Below the pieces are notes generated by a model. It did not search any database and had not been told where the DNA came from. It saw only the letters and a program-made list of their open reading frames with translations. From Sinonovacula constricta (taxonomy: Eukaryota; Mollusca; Bivalvia; Cardiida; Solecurtidae): a stretch of 64,000 nt of DNA. The position numbers and the translations under genes are program-made. This document shows, one piece after another, positions 12,161-24,277 of the stretch. The first letter of the stretch is position 1, and each line of letters begins with the position of its first letter. The stretch covers positions 31,612,889 to 31,676,888 of the forward strand of contig CM017561.1 in NCBI GenBank assembly GCA_007844125.1. The letters are read 5' to 3'.

Positions 12161-12563
12161 CAATCGCAACTCCTCGGGTAATTCCGTCCTCTGGACAATC
12201 ATCCCTCGGATGTATCTGGTGCAATGATATTTACTGAAATCACGATCGTTTTGTTCGCCGGAAGTCGGAAGAAGAATATGCCTAAAATGTGGTTCGCACA
12301 AAACATGAACAATGCCATCGTTTGACAGCTGCATGTCTGCTTCAGATGGGTAAATTAAAATCGGAAGATTTACATTTGAAGGAGTCACAAATTAAAGTTT
12401 TACAGGCATCGAACTGTAGTGAGCTGTCATCCGAGCTGCTATCTTTGTTTTGGGTTCTGTCACAAAAGGACTAGTAGTCCCATTTAGGGAAATGGCCGAG
12501 GTGATCCGACTACCTACATACATCCGAGAGATGATTCGTGAATTATCCGAGGTGTTCCGACTG
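12161..12563 (+). mobile_element. Family M MITE copy 1, 9-bp TSD
   Basis: A 403-bp element with imperfect TIRs of about 50 bp: CAATCGCAACTCCTCGGGTA at the left, and CAGTCGGAACACCTCGGATA read in from the right. It is flanked by a perfect 9-bp direct repeat GTTCGTTAC (12152-12160 and 12564-12572). Nine-bp target duplications with long TIRs are typical of Mutator-like transposons. No transposase is present. The internal short frames are not genes. Confidence 0.88.
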
Positions 12564-12650
12564 GTTCGTTACCTTAATATGACTTCATCATGTCAATTAT
12601 GTATAGCTGGATTATAGTGGTAGAGAAAAAAATGCAGTAGGGTTATACTC

Positions 12651-13147
12651 TTAAAGGTGGTATACGAAATTTTGCCTATATCTAATATATGTACCAATAT
12701 CTGACCTCTGTTTGTATTGGTGCATAATTTCTGTAGAAAGACATCATATTAGTCTTAGGTTTGACGATCTTAAACAGTATCTCAATTTTGGGGCAGTAAA
12801 ACCCTTGAATCAACACTTAAAAATGTTCTCTTTTTTTAAAGTCTATAAATAAGAACGATTGGGATTTCTGCTAAAAACAGACATCGACGTCACGGTGGAT
12901 GACGTAAATGAGCTAAAACATAAGTGGTCACGTGGTTGTCTTAGTTTAAAAATAGCTAAAAGCTGTGCAGCGGGGCTCAGATAGGAAATACATGTTTGTA
13001 ATAACGATTATAGCGTTATAGTACACTTTTCAGACAGGTGTAGGACATCAATAAACAACTTTTTGTGAGATCTGTTCAGGTAACAATAGTTTATAAAGAT
13101 GTTTAATGAAAATATTTTTGGTCCAAACTGTCGGATACCACCTTTAA
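12651..13147 (-). mobile_element. Family P MITE, full-length reverse copy
   Basis: A 497-bp copy with both ends intact: TTAAAGGTGGTATACGA at the left and TCGGATACCACCTTTAA at the right. It contains the reverse counterparts of the conserved block: CGACGTCAC, GATGACGTAA, and GTGGTCACGTGG. Confidence 0.85.
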
Positions 13148-13682
13148 CGGTGCAACTTCAATGAATTTAAGTTCTACGATAAACTTGTAACGTTTGACAT
13201 TTTGATTTTTGGTTCTTTACTTATGCTCAATCATTCTGGTCTGCTCGTACCAAACGAACATTGTCGCCCTGGTCCAAGAAACTGCCAGCAAATTTTCCAC
13301 ATGCTAACTATTGGTGTCATGTTTTACACCGAAAATGTACGTGCAAGCGGTTTATATATTTACCTAACCTTTACTTACCGATCAATGTCTATTCAATGTA
13401 AACAAGCATTCAATGTAAACGAATAAGCTATGAACTACGCACTGAATTGCCTTTTAGGTAAATATGTTTTACTTGACTTTTTCAGCATTGAAATAAACAG
13501 TGTACAGTAAGCTACATTCAACGAATTTCAATACCAGATAGATTTTATTGTAAAGTTTACTGCAACTACTCTGTGTCAAAGGATCACGCGAGATATGTAC
13601 ATTTAATTTAATCTGGCGTATTACGTTAAAGAATCTAATAAAAAAAACATGACATTTTTAATCATGTCATAATATGGTAAAA

Positions 13683-14010
13683 TGCATCAAAGCACCATTA
13701 TTTCTCTACACTGCTGCTAAAGGAAGTTAAAATTATCCTTTTTCCTGTAATAAGCGAGATAAGGACAGTCAATGTGAATTGTGTCTTAGCTGATAGTGCT
13801 GTTTCATTACCTGATGCATGACCTTCAACATATCACATCATATTAGAATATGCTCAAAAGCATCGAAACACAATTATTTCTGTACAAATGCTGCTAATGA
13901 GGGGCGAATAACTTCTCTTGCGCTGCAAAACGTGAGATAAGGGCAGTCAGAGTGAAGTGTGCCTTATCTGATGTTACCGTTACATTAATTGCTGTATGAC
14001 CTCCAACGGT
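13683..14010. repeat. diverged direct repeat pair, about 160 bp
   Basis: Two successive related segments, starting near 13684 and 13850. Each contains GCATC(A/G)AA..CA..ATTATTTCT, GCTGCTAA, GAGATAAGG(A/G)CAGTCA and a final GC(A/T)(G/T)(T/C)ATGACCT(C/T)CAAC motif. An old tandem duplication is inferred; no coding content. Confidence 0.65.
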
Positions 14011-16267
14011 TATCTAGGGTATGGAGTCTTACTTAGAACATAATTGCGTGCGATATGTGACACGCGCCAGTCATATCATCAAACAAAAGTTAAGTGATTA
14101 TGATTATTATTTTCTCAAACTAAGGTATAATAATCATTACGCAGTAATGTGACATGCCATGCTGGGAAAAGAAATATTCAGAACAAAATAGTTTCACTTA
14201 TCATAATGATGTGAAGTCTGGCCTCAGCAGAACGGATTGCAATAACGTCCATACGTTCAAAAATCGGTGATTGATTTTTATAAACACTTATAAAACCGCA
14301 TTTAACATTTACAAACAGTCTCTGGCTGTCTGACAAATCTGTTTATATGTTGTACTGATACAAGATATAATCGCTTTGTTACTCAAGTGTCCGCCATGTG
14401 ATATCTAAATATTACAGCGCATCTTTAATACCCAACCAATTACAAGGGGCAGTTGTACAAAAGCCAATGCAGCAGTCTTTCTAGCTGGAGAATTGATACA
14501 ACCACTTTAAAGTACACATACTAAAGAAATAACTGCCCCCTCATTGGTAGCAATAATGTGTTCTGAATAGTATTTATCGTCTAGTTCAACATATACGGAC
14601 AATGTACCATTTAGTCCTTTTTTCAAAATCCTTCTTAGCAGTCTCGGCAATACTGTGTTCATATTGACCAAGCAAATCGATATGTTATCAGGCGGGAATG
14701 CATATATATATGTCCAATTAGTATACTTCATCCCGGCTAGAAATCATGCCTTTGTCGTGTATGTTAATTGGTGCTGCTTATACTTTCGTGATAGATCGAT
14801 CAGGCGACCAGACTCCCTCTCTGACAAACCACGCTGTATTTCCGGCTGCAATATTGTTCAGTGTCATCTGTCCGCACTGATTTATGTTAACATGTACTGA
14901 TAATATGGTATGTGAGGGTATCATGACCTTGAGAATTTAAAAGCATTTTGTTAAAATTTTCAATATCCATTTACAAAGGTTTACTAAGAGCTGTATTTGA
15001 AACATTTTATGTGAAAACGTTCTATGGTACAAGGGCATTATTAACTATATTTTTCTGCACAATAATGAATTTTGTTGATATTTTTTATTTTTTTTTTCGC
15101 TAATGAGGGATTTGATAGATGTGAAACTCTGGGTCAATTAAGAACTTATTGATCAGATAAACGGTGTGGACTCAGAGAAATCATCTCCCGCTGTGAGCTG
15201 TTTGATCAGCATCTACCTTTTTCGCTGATAAGCCGATCGGTGCATATCACAAAAAAAAAAATATATATATATTTTGGTTATAAAAATATAGCATGATAAG
15301 CATTAACATTCTTATCCGTTAACATTTTGTCAAAACCATCTTACACGACCCTGGAAGCGGAACTCAAAGGCGAAAAAGGAAGCAATGTACCGATGTACTT
15401 GCTATTTTAAAGTATTTTAATTAAAAATAACAGAAATAAAAACAAGCTCAGGTGCAGACATCACTCTGTTTCCACGGGCGGTTGTAAAATATAAATAGAT
15501 TATAAAAATATAAAGATATATGTGCTTATATCATACTTGAATTATGTGCTTATATATCATCTGTAGTACCAGTCATTGTCAGTTATATTTACATAGTAGT
15601 TATCTTCGTCATAACTATACAGGCGGCTCTGTCACGTTTGACTATGGCACAAAATACTTATAACATTATACACAGATACATATAAACGTTAATGTCTAAA
15701 GTGCCAAAGTATCAGTCGGAACTTCTCGGCTGTGGTCGATAAGCAAGGAAAACTGCCGAAGGTGGCCGGTTATGTATGTATGAAGGACATTGAAGGTATT
15801 AAGGGTGTTAAAATAGAATGTTGTAAATCGTCTGTGTGCGAAAATTGCATACGGACTAACTAGTTAGTCCGATAAACATAAAATATTTAATATTTCAAAT
15901 TCAGATGGAAAATGTTTGAATTTAGCTATGTCAAAACTCATTGTTTATATCTCAAGACGAGTTGAATTGACAAAATATATGCTGTTGTTTTTTATTTGGG
16001 TATATAAGTATAGCTGATTCCATAAAATGTTATACGACGAGTTAGTATTTGATACTGTATGGTCATTCTTACAATTTTTGCTCACATGCTTATTTATAAA
16101 TTTATTATGTACAGCAAATCCATGTCTGTAAGTTTGTTATTGTTCCTAAAATATTTAGACAAAACGCGGATGTGTACATTTATATACCATAAAGAGATAT
16201 AAATTGTGTAACTTATAATACAGGCTACATGTCGTCTGTTTGACTTATCGACTGGTCAAAACTTTGT
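14011..16267. other. intergenic, no gene seen
   Basis: AT-rich, with an A/AT simple stretch at 15250-15272 and a perfect 20-nt palindrome at 15852-15871. No gene signature. Confidence 0.5.
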
Positions 16268-16465
16268 TATTCCGCTGTATCACCGCGTGGATTCGAATCC
16301 CGCGCGGGGCGAAAGACTTAATTTTAGAAAGTCAACCAGCTGACCTGCCGTGCGCCGGTGGTTCTACCCAGACACTTGTTTGGGGTCTTCCTCCACCAAA
16401 AAGATGGGCGTCGTCATAACTGGTCGCTGCAATGTATTACAAAACAAACAAAAACAAAACAAACT
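16268..16465 (+). mobile_element. SINE-C copy 2
   Basis: A B-box-like GGATTCGAATCCC is followed by the family body (GTCAACCAGCTGACCTGCC, GTGGTTCTACCCAGACA, GGGCGTCGTCATAA) and an AAACAAACAAAAACAAAAC tail. The A-box half is degenerate. A second B-box-like sequence (GGTTCAAGTCCC) near 17057 may be another relic. Confidence 0.78.
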
Positions 16466-17095
16466 GTTGTAGCATGTTAATTGGATGTTACATCCATACC
16501 AGCCATCGCAAACATTGTAGTCAGTACAAAACAAGAAGTATACAAGAAAGAGCAAGGATGAGAGACATCCATGGCGCCGTAGATAGTATGTATTGTAAAC
16601 AAGAAAATGGCTATTCTGGGGACTAAACACTCTATTTACAATGTCGATTCTTAACATACATTTTTAGAGTAACGAACCGTAACTCTAATGGGAACTTAAC
16701 CATCTGTTGCTTTGCTTTCTTCCTTGTTGTCGGTTAGATCTGTAATTACTAGCTGCATGGCAAACATCGACATATTCAGTTTCTTTTGCTAAACAATACC
16801 TGCCAAACGGCAGGGAAGTCCAATTATTGCCTGCTACTTTTAATGATTGCAAGCTGCACTTTTTTGTTGCAAGCTACACTGTTAAAAACGGAACACTCGG
16901 TTCTTTTCTCTGAAAATGTTCTCACAGAACAACTGCGACATCGTGTTATTGACTGCTTCACTATCGTCCTCATAAAAAAATGCTTTCCATAAATGGCAAA
17001 CAATGCGCTATAAATATGTCTCGAGTTCGAATACCTCAAAAAAATCTCACGGCGTAGGTTCAAGTCCCTATCTGGGCAAAGGATTTAATGTGGTA

Positions 17096-17473
17096 CGGTC
17101 ATACAATGAGACATCAATGAGTAGTCTCCCCTGAATAATCCCACAATGCAAGTAGGTCCTTTAATTTGTTTTACTCGGTTTTTATCCTTGTGCTCTGTGG
17201 AGTGTATGTTCCTTTCTTGTAATACGCAGGTTACCAATCATCAACAAACACTTCCATTTTCTTTTTTAAATAGCACATCTCTATAAGTATGCAAATGGAT
17301 TTTAAGCTTGTATTTATGCAAAAGTAAGAAATTGCTCTGTTTGTTATTGCAATGTCTACAAAAGAACAGGCGATAAAGTCCAATAATTTCAACTAAAAGG
17401 ACCTACCTACTGTTTGGAATACCTCGGATATTAACTAACAAGGGGGACAATTTCCATTTCACCAATGTACCCC
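17096..17473 (+). mobile_element. Family R4 copy 1
   Basis: Related to 27513-27885 (reverse) and 39812-40195. Shared landmarks are GCAAGTAGGTCCTTT near the left, CACTTCCATTTTCTTTTTTA in the middle, AAAAGGACCTACCTA, and ATACCTCGGATATTAACTAA near the right. GTAGGTCCTTT and AAAGGACCTAC are inverted repeats inside the element. No coding capacity. Confidence 0.8.
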
Positions 17474-17719
17474 CATTGGCTTGCGTTGCTTGAAAACTTG
17501 AAACTTGTCTGCAGTTCTTTCCCCTACACTCCTTAAACAACAACAAAGACAATGGTGTGTTTGTGTGATCTTGTGTCATGCTGTTACAGTCGAGATCGAA
17601 TGTTCCCTCTGGCTGTTTGTTTCCATTGTCAATCATGAATGCACGTGAATTGGTTGTTTGCAATTGATCTCAAATAGTTCGTGTGACAAAAAATGTAACA
17701 ATGTGTGTACTGTGTGAAC

Positions 17720-17720
<1 letters not shown>

Positions 17721-17753
<33 letters not shown>
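17721..17753. repeat. poly-T tract
   Basis: An uninterrupted T run of about 33 nt. It may be the tail of a reverse-strand retroelement, but no body was recognised beside it. Confidence 0.85.
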
Positions 17754-17754
<1 letters not shown>

Positions 17755-17990
17755 TACATTTAGAACAAATATGCAATTAATGTTTTACCATGATTTTATT
17801 GCGTTTTTTTGTTTGTTTGTTAACAGTTATGTTGAGTTGAGATACCAATAAAAGATATAAACGTGTTTCTGGTTGTTGTTTTATTACATATGCCCAAAGG
17901 CAAATTTCATGCTTTTGCAGTTGATTACATTGATGATATAAGAACTTGGGGGTAAATGATAAAAGTATTTGTATGTTTACATTAATAATG

Positions 17991-18335
17991 TTAAAGGTGG
18001 TATCCGACAGTGTGCCTAAATCTTAATTATGTAGCGATATCTGTAAATTAGAACGATTGTGGTTCCTGCTAAAAATAGACATCAACGTCACAGCAGATGA
18101 CGAGGATGAGCTTAAACATAAGTGGTCACCTGGCTTTCTTGGTTTAAAAATAGCTAACTGTGCAGCGTGGCTCAGATAGAAAACACATGTTTGTAATGAC
18201 GATTGTGGCATTATGGTTCACTTTTTAGACAGGTGTAGGACATCAATAAACAGCATTTTGCGAGATCTGTTCAGATAACAATGGTTTACTGTGATGTTTA
18301 ATGAAAATATTTTGGTCCAAACTGTCGAATACCCA
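17991..18335 (-). mobile_element. Family P MITE, internally deleted
   Basis: Starts TTAAAGGTGGTATCCGACAG and ends ACTGTCGAATACCC, at about 345 bp. Relative to 12651-13147 it lacks about 150 bp of the left inner region. It retains ATCAACGTCACAGCAGATGA and the GCAGCGTGGCTCAGATAG block. The right-hand TTAA is lost. Confidence 0.8.
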
Positions 18336-18949
18336 GGTCATACAACGGCTCTTAACAAGGACAGCGGAGTCAAAAGTCAAGACAGAACCAGCAACGATTC
18401 GTTGACCAGGAATCGTATTCATGAATAATCTTAGTTACTTTTTTCTTTCCTAATCTTAGAAATTTCTAAAAAAAAATCTGAGATATAAGAATTTCGTTTA
18501 AATTCCGTTTTTAATACAACCAATTAATCTATGAAATTTCTTATGAGTTGTACACATTTAAGGAAATTTCTTACGTTAAGTAAGAAAATATAACTAAGAT
18601 TATTTATAAATACTTACCCAGGTCCAATTACCTAAAAGCAGCAAGCTTTCATATTCAATCTCAGAAATCTGTTGAAAATTGGTTTGCGCGATGCACGTGA
18701 ATCTATTCATGGGAAGTGAAAATTATTGGACCAGGGAATATAATTTCAGAACTCAAGGCACAGGAGAACATCGCTGGTCAATATCGTTATATATCGGATA
18801 AAATAAGAACGGGCACATATATCAAGCAATATAAGACAGACACCCGTCATGTGTTGAAGCTGTGGCAGATGGCTTGTAATGAATAAGTAAATAACTAAAT
18901 TGATAACATATGAAAACTGTGTTGCTTGTATTCTAGTATACACATAATA
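18336..18949. other. intergenic, no gene seen
   Basis: AT-rich. Includes complementary segments near 18418-18440 and 18590-18615 (ATTCATGAATAATCTTAGTTA versus TAACTAAGATTATTTATAAA) that form an imperfect inverted repeat of about 190 bp with several AATTTCTTA/TAAGAAATT pairs. This may be a small TIR element. Confidence 0.5.
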
Positions 18950-19226
18950 GGACCGGCCGCAATAGCTCAAGTGGTAGAGCGTCGGCTTGCGTGTCTGGAG
19001 GTCGCGTGTTTAAACCCCGGCCGGGTCATACCAAAGACTTTTTAGTTGGTAGTTGTGGCTTCCCTCCTAACGCTTGGGGCTAAGGGGACAGCATTACGCA
19101 TACTCGTCGGTGTCAGTATAATGGACCGGTCGGGTTCAGTCCCTGGGCACCTCATAAGTGCACCTGTGCTATAATGATAAAAAAGACAAAACACTGTATC
19201 GGCAAAAAATGCCGGCAAATCCCATC
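18950..19226 (+). mobile_element. SINE-A copy 1
   Basis: tRNA-like head with A box (TAGCTCAAGTGGTAGAGCG) and B box (GTGTTTAAACCCC), then the family body: CATACCAAAGACTTTT, GGCTTCCCTCCTAACGCT, CGGTGTCAGTATAATGGACC, GGTTCAGTCCCTGGG, and an AATGCCGGCAAATCCCATCC end. It was probably Pol III-transcribed and retroposed. Target duplications are not clear here. Confidence 0.9.
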
Positions 19227-19346
19227 CCAAACAGATAATCAAGCATAACCAGTAGTGTGATTTTACCCTCGAATGTATGTGTTGCTTTGCGTTTATAATA
19301 CAAAAATTTACCTTACGGTTGGCATAAAGAATTGAATGATACAAGC

Positions 19347-19425
19347 CAGGGGCGGATCCAGATTTTTTTTTTATTATTTATATTCACATCCACATCCCCC
19401 ACCCCTGCCCCTGGATCCATCCATG
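19347..19425. mobile_element. short CAGGGGCGGATCCAG-end element
   Basis: A stretch of about 79 bp bounded by CAGGGGCGGATCCAGA and, inverted, CCCCTGGATCCATCC. Similar ends occur at 24278 and 31993. It looks like a minimal TIR MITE. The superfamily is not assigned; hAT-like is a guess. Confidence 0.6.
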
Positions 19426-20210
19426 ATACTAGTAAGTCCATAATATAACAGACTATGGCAGCGAAAATTGCTTAAGGTATTGTAAATCTTCATAGCGACA
19501 TTATGTAATGCGTATATGATTGGTTATTAATCATATATATGATTGAAATTAATCGCATTCCTGAAAAGAATATATTGTTGAATTTCTACTTAAAGGGTTT
19601 TCTAGCTCTTTAGTTATATTGTCGAGGTGCATGAACCCGTGCGTTAAACTTCCCATAGGTGTAAATCATCACTCTTTTCTTACCGTGTATTTAAATTATA
19701 TTACCTTAAAGATACCCATGTGTCAAATAAATAATATCGTTGTGTTAAACATACACGTGTTTACAATTGGTCGGCTAGTGGCTTAGAAAAGTTTCTAGAC
19801 AACGAAATGTTTCGGTCGGGTAATTAACGCAACAAAGCAACAGCAAAAAGGTGTATATAGGACAGACCTAACAGGGGAGAGAACTAGCAGATATTTTTAA
19901 ATAAAACAAATGAAGTTGTCTTTCTTTGAAACCAGTTTGGTGTCCGTTTCCGCAACGTGTAAAATGGTTGGCGAATTCAACGCGTTTAAATATAATTGGA
20001 AACAAAAAAAAACATTGTTTAGAAAACAACACGTTTTCGTGCAACTATAAAAGCGATCTTTTCGCAATTGTTCAAATTTCACTTTAACTTCTTTTCTTTT
20101 ACCCTGTCACTTAGAATGCAATAAAACGTTTACTAGTAATATGTTCAATGTCAGAATATCTCTCGTGCAAAAAAAAAATAATTGAGACCTAAAAAGATCC
20201 CGCGAAATGC
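19426..20210. other. intergenic, no gene seen
   Basis: AT-rich with no coding or repeat family recognised. Confidence 0.5.
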
Positions 20211-20219
20211 TGTTTATTG

Positions 20220-20961
20220 CAATCGGAACACCTCGGATAAATCACGACTCATCTCTCGGATGCATGTAGGTAGTCGGATCACCTCGGCCATTTCTCTAGA
20301 TGGAACTTCTTATGTGACAGACGTCAAAACAAAGATGACAGCTCGGATGTCAGTTCACTACAGTACGATGCCTGAAAAAATTCAATTTGTGTCTGCTTTA
20401 AATTTAAATCATTCAAGTTTAATTTACAAAGCGCAGCAAACACACAACTGTCAAACGACGCCATTGTTTTTGTTTTGTGCGAACTACATTTTAGGCACAT
20501 TCTTCCGACTTCCGACGAACAAAACGATCGTGATTTCTGTCAGTATTATTGCACCAGATACATCTGAGAGCAATCTCCTCACAGCGATTACGTCACGCGT
20601 TGCTACCTAAATATCTGCCCCCAGCAAGGATCATGTGACGATAGTGTGTCACGTGAAGTAAACATGGCGGCCTCCATAAACTTTAAAATTTGACTTTCAT
20701 AATTCATATTTTTTCATATTTTAAGTTACTTTTTATTTTTAATGTGATTAATTCATACTTTTTAAAGGAAAGATACTGTATTTTGAGGAGACAAATCCAG
20801 AAAAAATAAAAATATAAAAAAAACTATCCGCCTGTATTTGGGCGAAAAAAACTTGCTGGTGGCAGTGATATAATGTACTGTCAAGGGAAGTAATCACTGC
20901 GGGGAGTTTGATCTGAGAGATGATTGTTCCGAGGACGGAATTACCCGAGGAGTTCCGATTG
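20220..20961 (-). mobile_element. Family M MITE copy 2, long form
   Basis: A 742-bp element with ends CAATCGGAACACCTCGGATA and, inverted, GAGTTCCGATTG. It is flanked by imperfect 10-bp duplications CTGTTTATTG and CTATTTATTG (20210-20219 and 20962-20971). It corresponds to copy 1 in reverse, plus about 330 extra bases (about 20600-20930). A 142-codon open frame (20182-20610) crosses the element boundary and has no protein signature. Confidence 0.85.
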
Positions 20962-20971
20962 CTATTTATTG

Positions 20972-21702
20972 GAGCCCTACAACCATGTTAAAAGTAAAGT
21001 ATAACACCCAACTTGTTATTTACATTTTAGCATAATATTATACTCAGACGTAAAAATACGAAGTAGAACTCATTGCTCGACACGTGTACTATCTAGCACA
21101 TGTATATCCCGTCTTGACCTCATTGTGTTACCAGTACCATAGCATCAGTTCTCATGTGGTCTAATGTAGCCTTATTTATGGACGCTTCGTGACATGACTC
21201 ATTCATAATCAAACACATTCATTTTAAACGGTACTTAAACGATTCTTTCAATCTTAGGCAATCGAAAGTTTTGTTTTCACGATCTTTGTTTTTATAAGGT
21301 TGTACATGCCGTGAACTTTAAGATATTAAAAATGCCTTTAATTAATAAAGCTTCTACTTCAAACTTCAAATTTAACAAGGCATCAGATGAACAATTCAAT
21401 TCAATGTTGATTGGCTTAAAAGCATACAAGCCATTGCCATAGCTACTAATATAAACATATGACGAAAAAAAGACAATTATTGTACACATACACAAATATG
21501 CGGAAACGGGAGGAAAGTATGATATCATAAAATAAAATATCGTGGAAATGCTAATGGCAATACTTGACAATTTCACCATTTACTTTTATAAATATATTAT
21601 TGAAAAAAAGGTTGTTTATTTTTTATTTTTTTTTACAATAACGAAATATTTTACTATAACGTTTAATTATTTGCTTAACTACAAAAATGTAAGGTACAAT
21701 GT
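20972..21702. other. intergenic, no gene seen
   Basis: AT-rich with no recognisable gene or repeat. Confidence 0.5.
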
Positions 21703-21782
21703 TAATGATGATGATGATGATGATAGTGGTGGTGGTGATGATGATGATGATGATGATTATGATGATGATAACAATAAAATAA

Positions 21783-21848
<66 letters not shown>
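21703..21848. repeat. (GAT)n and (AAT)n microsatellites
   Basis: A GAT/GGT array (about 21703-21770) is followed by about 21 units of AAT (21783-21848). The poly-Asp and poly-Leu frames they open are artefacts. Confidence 0.95.
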
Positions 21849-21849
<1 letters not shown>

Positions 21850-22336
21850 TGAGCAGAGATATATTAAGTGTGGCACAGACATTAAATCTTTTTTCTCTGC
21901 AAGTTAAACAGAACATGGACGATCAACAGTCAGACAGAACCCTAGTTTGCCATTCCATGGGATCTTCTGTTGTCTGGAATATTGTTGGTAGGTAATATAA
22001 GTCCTTTCACCAAACATTGTCTAGACGGATTTAACTCTCGAATCATTGTCCGTATCTTGTCTTGGGCCCGGGGATGATGCTGATATCGTCTGGACGGTTT
22101 TAGCTCTCGAACCATTGTTTGTGTCCTGTCATAGGCACGATGGGGATGCTGTCAACCCCAACAAATGTGCCTGTGCGGATGATTTTTTAAATATTTAAAA
22201 TTGTTCGAAACTGACATGCTCCTAAGGAGAACTACACATTTTATATTATAATATGTTTTAAATTATAGGTTTTACAATACATAATATATTATTGATTTGA
22301 TTGTTGATCATAATTGCATATCACGGGTAAACAAAG
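21849..22336. other. intergenic with short diverged duplication
   Basis: Two diverged copies of a segment of about 80 bp (near 22022 and 22085) share GTC..GACGG.TTTA.CTCTCGAA.CATTGT and TGTCtT..GC.CG.GGGATG. Otherwise non-coding. Confidence 0.5.
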
Positions 22337-22408
22337 TTTGTTTGTTTGTTTGTTTGTTTATTGGGTTTACCGTCCCGCCAACAGTATTTTAGTTATCTGG
22401 AGACGGTT
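22337..22408 (-). mobile_element. SINE-B 3'-tail fragment
   Basis: TTTGTTTATTGGGTTTACCGTCCCGCCAACAG..AGTTATCTGGAGAC is the reverse of the SINE-B 3' end (GTCTCCAGATAACT..CTGTTGGTGGGACGATAAAC). The same tail fragment recurs at 44735-44793. Confidence 0.75.
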
Positions 22409-22491
22409 AAACAAAGTTTGTATATACAGTACCTACTGCGATAAAGTTGAATGGATCTTAAACATAAGACCCCCACCCCCACCAAAATTTA

Positions 22492-22625
22492 CTGGACCAG
22501 ATAGCGCAATCGGTAGAGCGTCGGTACAAAAAAAAACAAACTCGTCTGTCCGGTGTCGAGATCATGTGATAAGGTATGGTATACTGTCATGTGTTCGCGG
22601 CATGCTATATGAAAGCAGACCGGAG
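22492..22625 (+). mobile_element. SINE-B fragment
   Basis: The head ATAGCGCAATCGGTAGAGCG is joined to a later piece of the body (TGTCCGGTGTCGAGATCATGTGATaaGGTATGGTATAC..GTTCGCGGCATGCTATA). The B box and first body block are deleted. Confidence 0.65.
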
Positions 22626-22762
22626 TGTTGTGTGTTTACATGTTTTTAAATGTTTGTAACGTTAAGTGAACAACAACAACAAACAACAAAAAGAACAACA
22701 AAAACAAAACAACGAGTGTTCTGGTCTATATTGCTTCAATCGGACGCCATCAAGTGATGTTG

Positions 22763-22980
22763 CAATCGGAAGTCCTCGGTTAATCGTTTGACAGCTGTTT
22801 TGTTTGCTACGCTTTGTAAATTAAACTTGGATGATTTAAATTTGAAGCAGCCACAAACTGAAGTTTAACTGGCAACATACTTCAGAGTTTAGTGAGCTGT
22901 CATCCGAGCTGCCATCTTTGTTTTAACCTTCTGTCACAAAATAAGCCCCATTTAGGGAAATTGCTGAGTTGATCCGAATA
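22763..22980 (+). mobile_element. Family M MITE copy 3, short, 9-bp TSD
   Basis: A 218-bp element beginning CAATCGGAAGTCCTCGGTTA. It shares the CGTTTGACAGCTG, GTGAGCTGTCATCCGAGCTG and CCATTTAGGGAAAT blocks with copy 1. A perfect 9-bp duplication GTGATGTTG flanks it (22754-22762 and 22981-22989). The right TIR is shortened. Confidence 0.85.
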
Positions 22981-22989
22981 GTGATGTTG

Positions 22990-23391
22990 GTGAGACGATA
23001 AACACCACTCTACCGTAAACTGTTTTCACCAAACGTATATTAAGTATATGGTGTAAATGAAAATGAATGTAAGTGGGGCATGAAATAATGTTTGTTGTAT
23101 GCAGATTATGTCCCATCACTCTTATTTAAAGCCTGTATGTGTGATATCTTGCATTTTATACCCAATTATCACGTCATAAATCTTTCACTTACGTCACTTT
23201 TGAGAAGAATAACTTGATGTTAATTTCACACACAACCGTAACTGTGCCATGTCGAGTTCCAGTGCTACAAATAAGTGTCAATGATTTTGGCGCTTTCTTA
23301 ATTGATATATTTACTTGTAGATAAAAATAAACAACAATAAGAATACCTCTAAAATGACGATCGATATAGTTCCAATGATAACAGTGCCTAT
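22990..23391. other. intergenic, no gene seen
   Basis: No gene or repeat family recognised. Confidence 0.5.
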
Positions 23392-23913
23392 AGACAGTTT
23401 CCATGTGATGTCATAGGTACTGATAAGACAGTTGTAGGCAGCCATCTTTGAAGGCAGGAGCTAATGCAGGCCGAACTCTGGAAATATGTGCTGTATTAAA
23501 CTCCCCACTGTGTTTTATTTTTCAGTTTATTTTACGAATTTTATATCAAATTTAACAGTATTTAAATATCAAAATTATATTTTGATAGTTTAAAAGGTAA
23601 TAAGATACAACCAAAAAGATACACTGTTAATTTTGTTTAATGATGAGCCAATAATTATATTTATGTCTGTGTATTAATTCTTAGAGCATTTATCATTTTA
23701 AAAATATTGCATTCTAAAAATATGAATTTTAAGAGCTTAAGAGCTTTCCAATGGTGTATAGCTTTTAAATTTTGGACCACAAATAAGGAAATAACATGAA
23801 AATCAATTTTACGCTTCTATACAATTCGTCTGAAAATCCCCTGAAGCTGCCATCAAAAATGGCTGCCAAGATAAGGGATCTTCACTTACGTGGAAACTAT
23901 CTATTGTCACTCG
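23392..23913 (+). mobile_element. Family T TIR element copy 2
   Basis: About 520 bp. The left end AGACAGTTTCCATGTGATG..GATAAGACAGTTGTAGGCAGCCATCTTTG mirrors, as an imperfect inverted repeat of about 55 bp, the right end AAAATGGCTGCCAAGATAAG..CACTTACGTGGAAACTATCT. AT-rich interior with no transposase. Confidence 0.82.
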
Positions 23914-24277
23914 AAATGTGTGTTTAGTTCATATTAAGAAAAATAGCATTGCAACAATAGCCACTTTTAAACAATGTTGATTTACGGTAGGCATGACCAA
24001 CTAAAACTTGTATGATTGGATAGGATAGGTTATTATTTATTTTGCGTCGGCAAAAATGTCAATAAGTAACATACGCTCTTATGATTTACCCAAGCAACTT
24101 TTAATAATTTTCAACAAATCTAGATTGTCAGGAAATATAAAACTTGTAATGTGTATTTTGTAATAAAAAGATAATACTGCTTAGTTAAACGTTCTATTTT
24201 TCAAATAGCGTTATGGATAATACTGTCTGTGGCTATGCATTTGGTGTCCCCCACCAACAGTTCATTGAGCCATAGGC
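23914..24277. other. intergenic, no gene seen
   Basis: AT-rich with no coding signature. Confidence 0.5.

Noticed and set aside
18950..19030. Functional tRNA gene at the SINE-A head
   Set aside because: The same head recurs with a conserved non-tRNA body and target duplications at other loci, so these are SINEs.
20182..20610. 142-codon plus-strand frame
   Set aside because: It crosses the boundary of a family M MITE whose homologous copies at 12161 and 22763 do not preserve the frame.
21292..21579. 95-codon minus-strand frame with hydrophobic start
   Set aside because: AT-rich hydrophobic bias only; no conserved motif and no neighbouring exon in phase.
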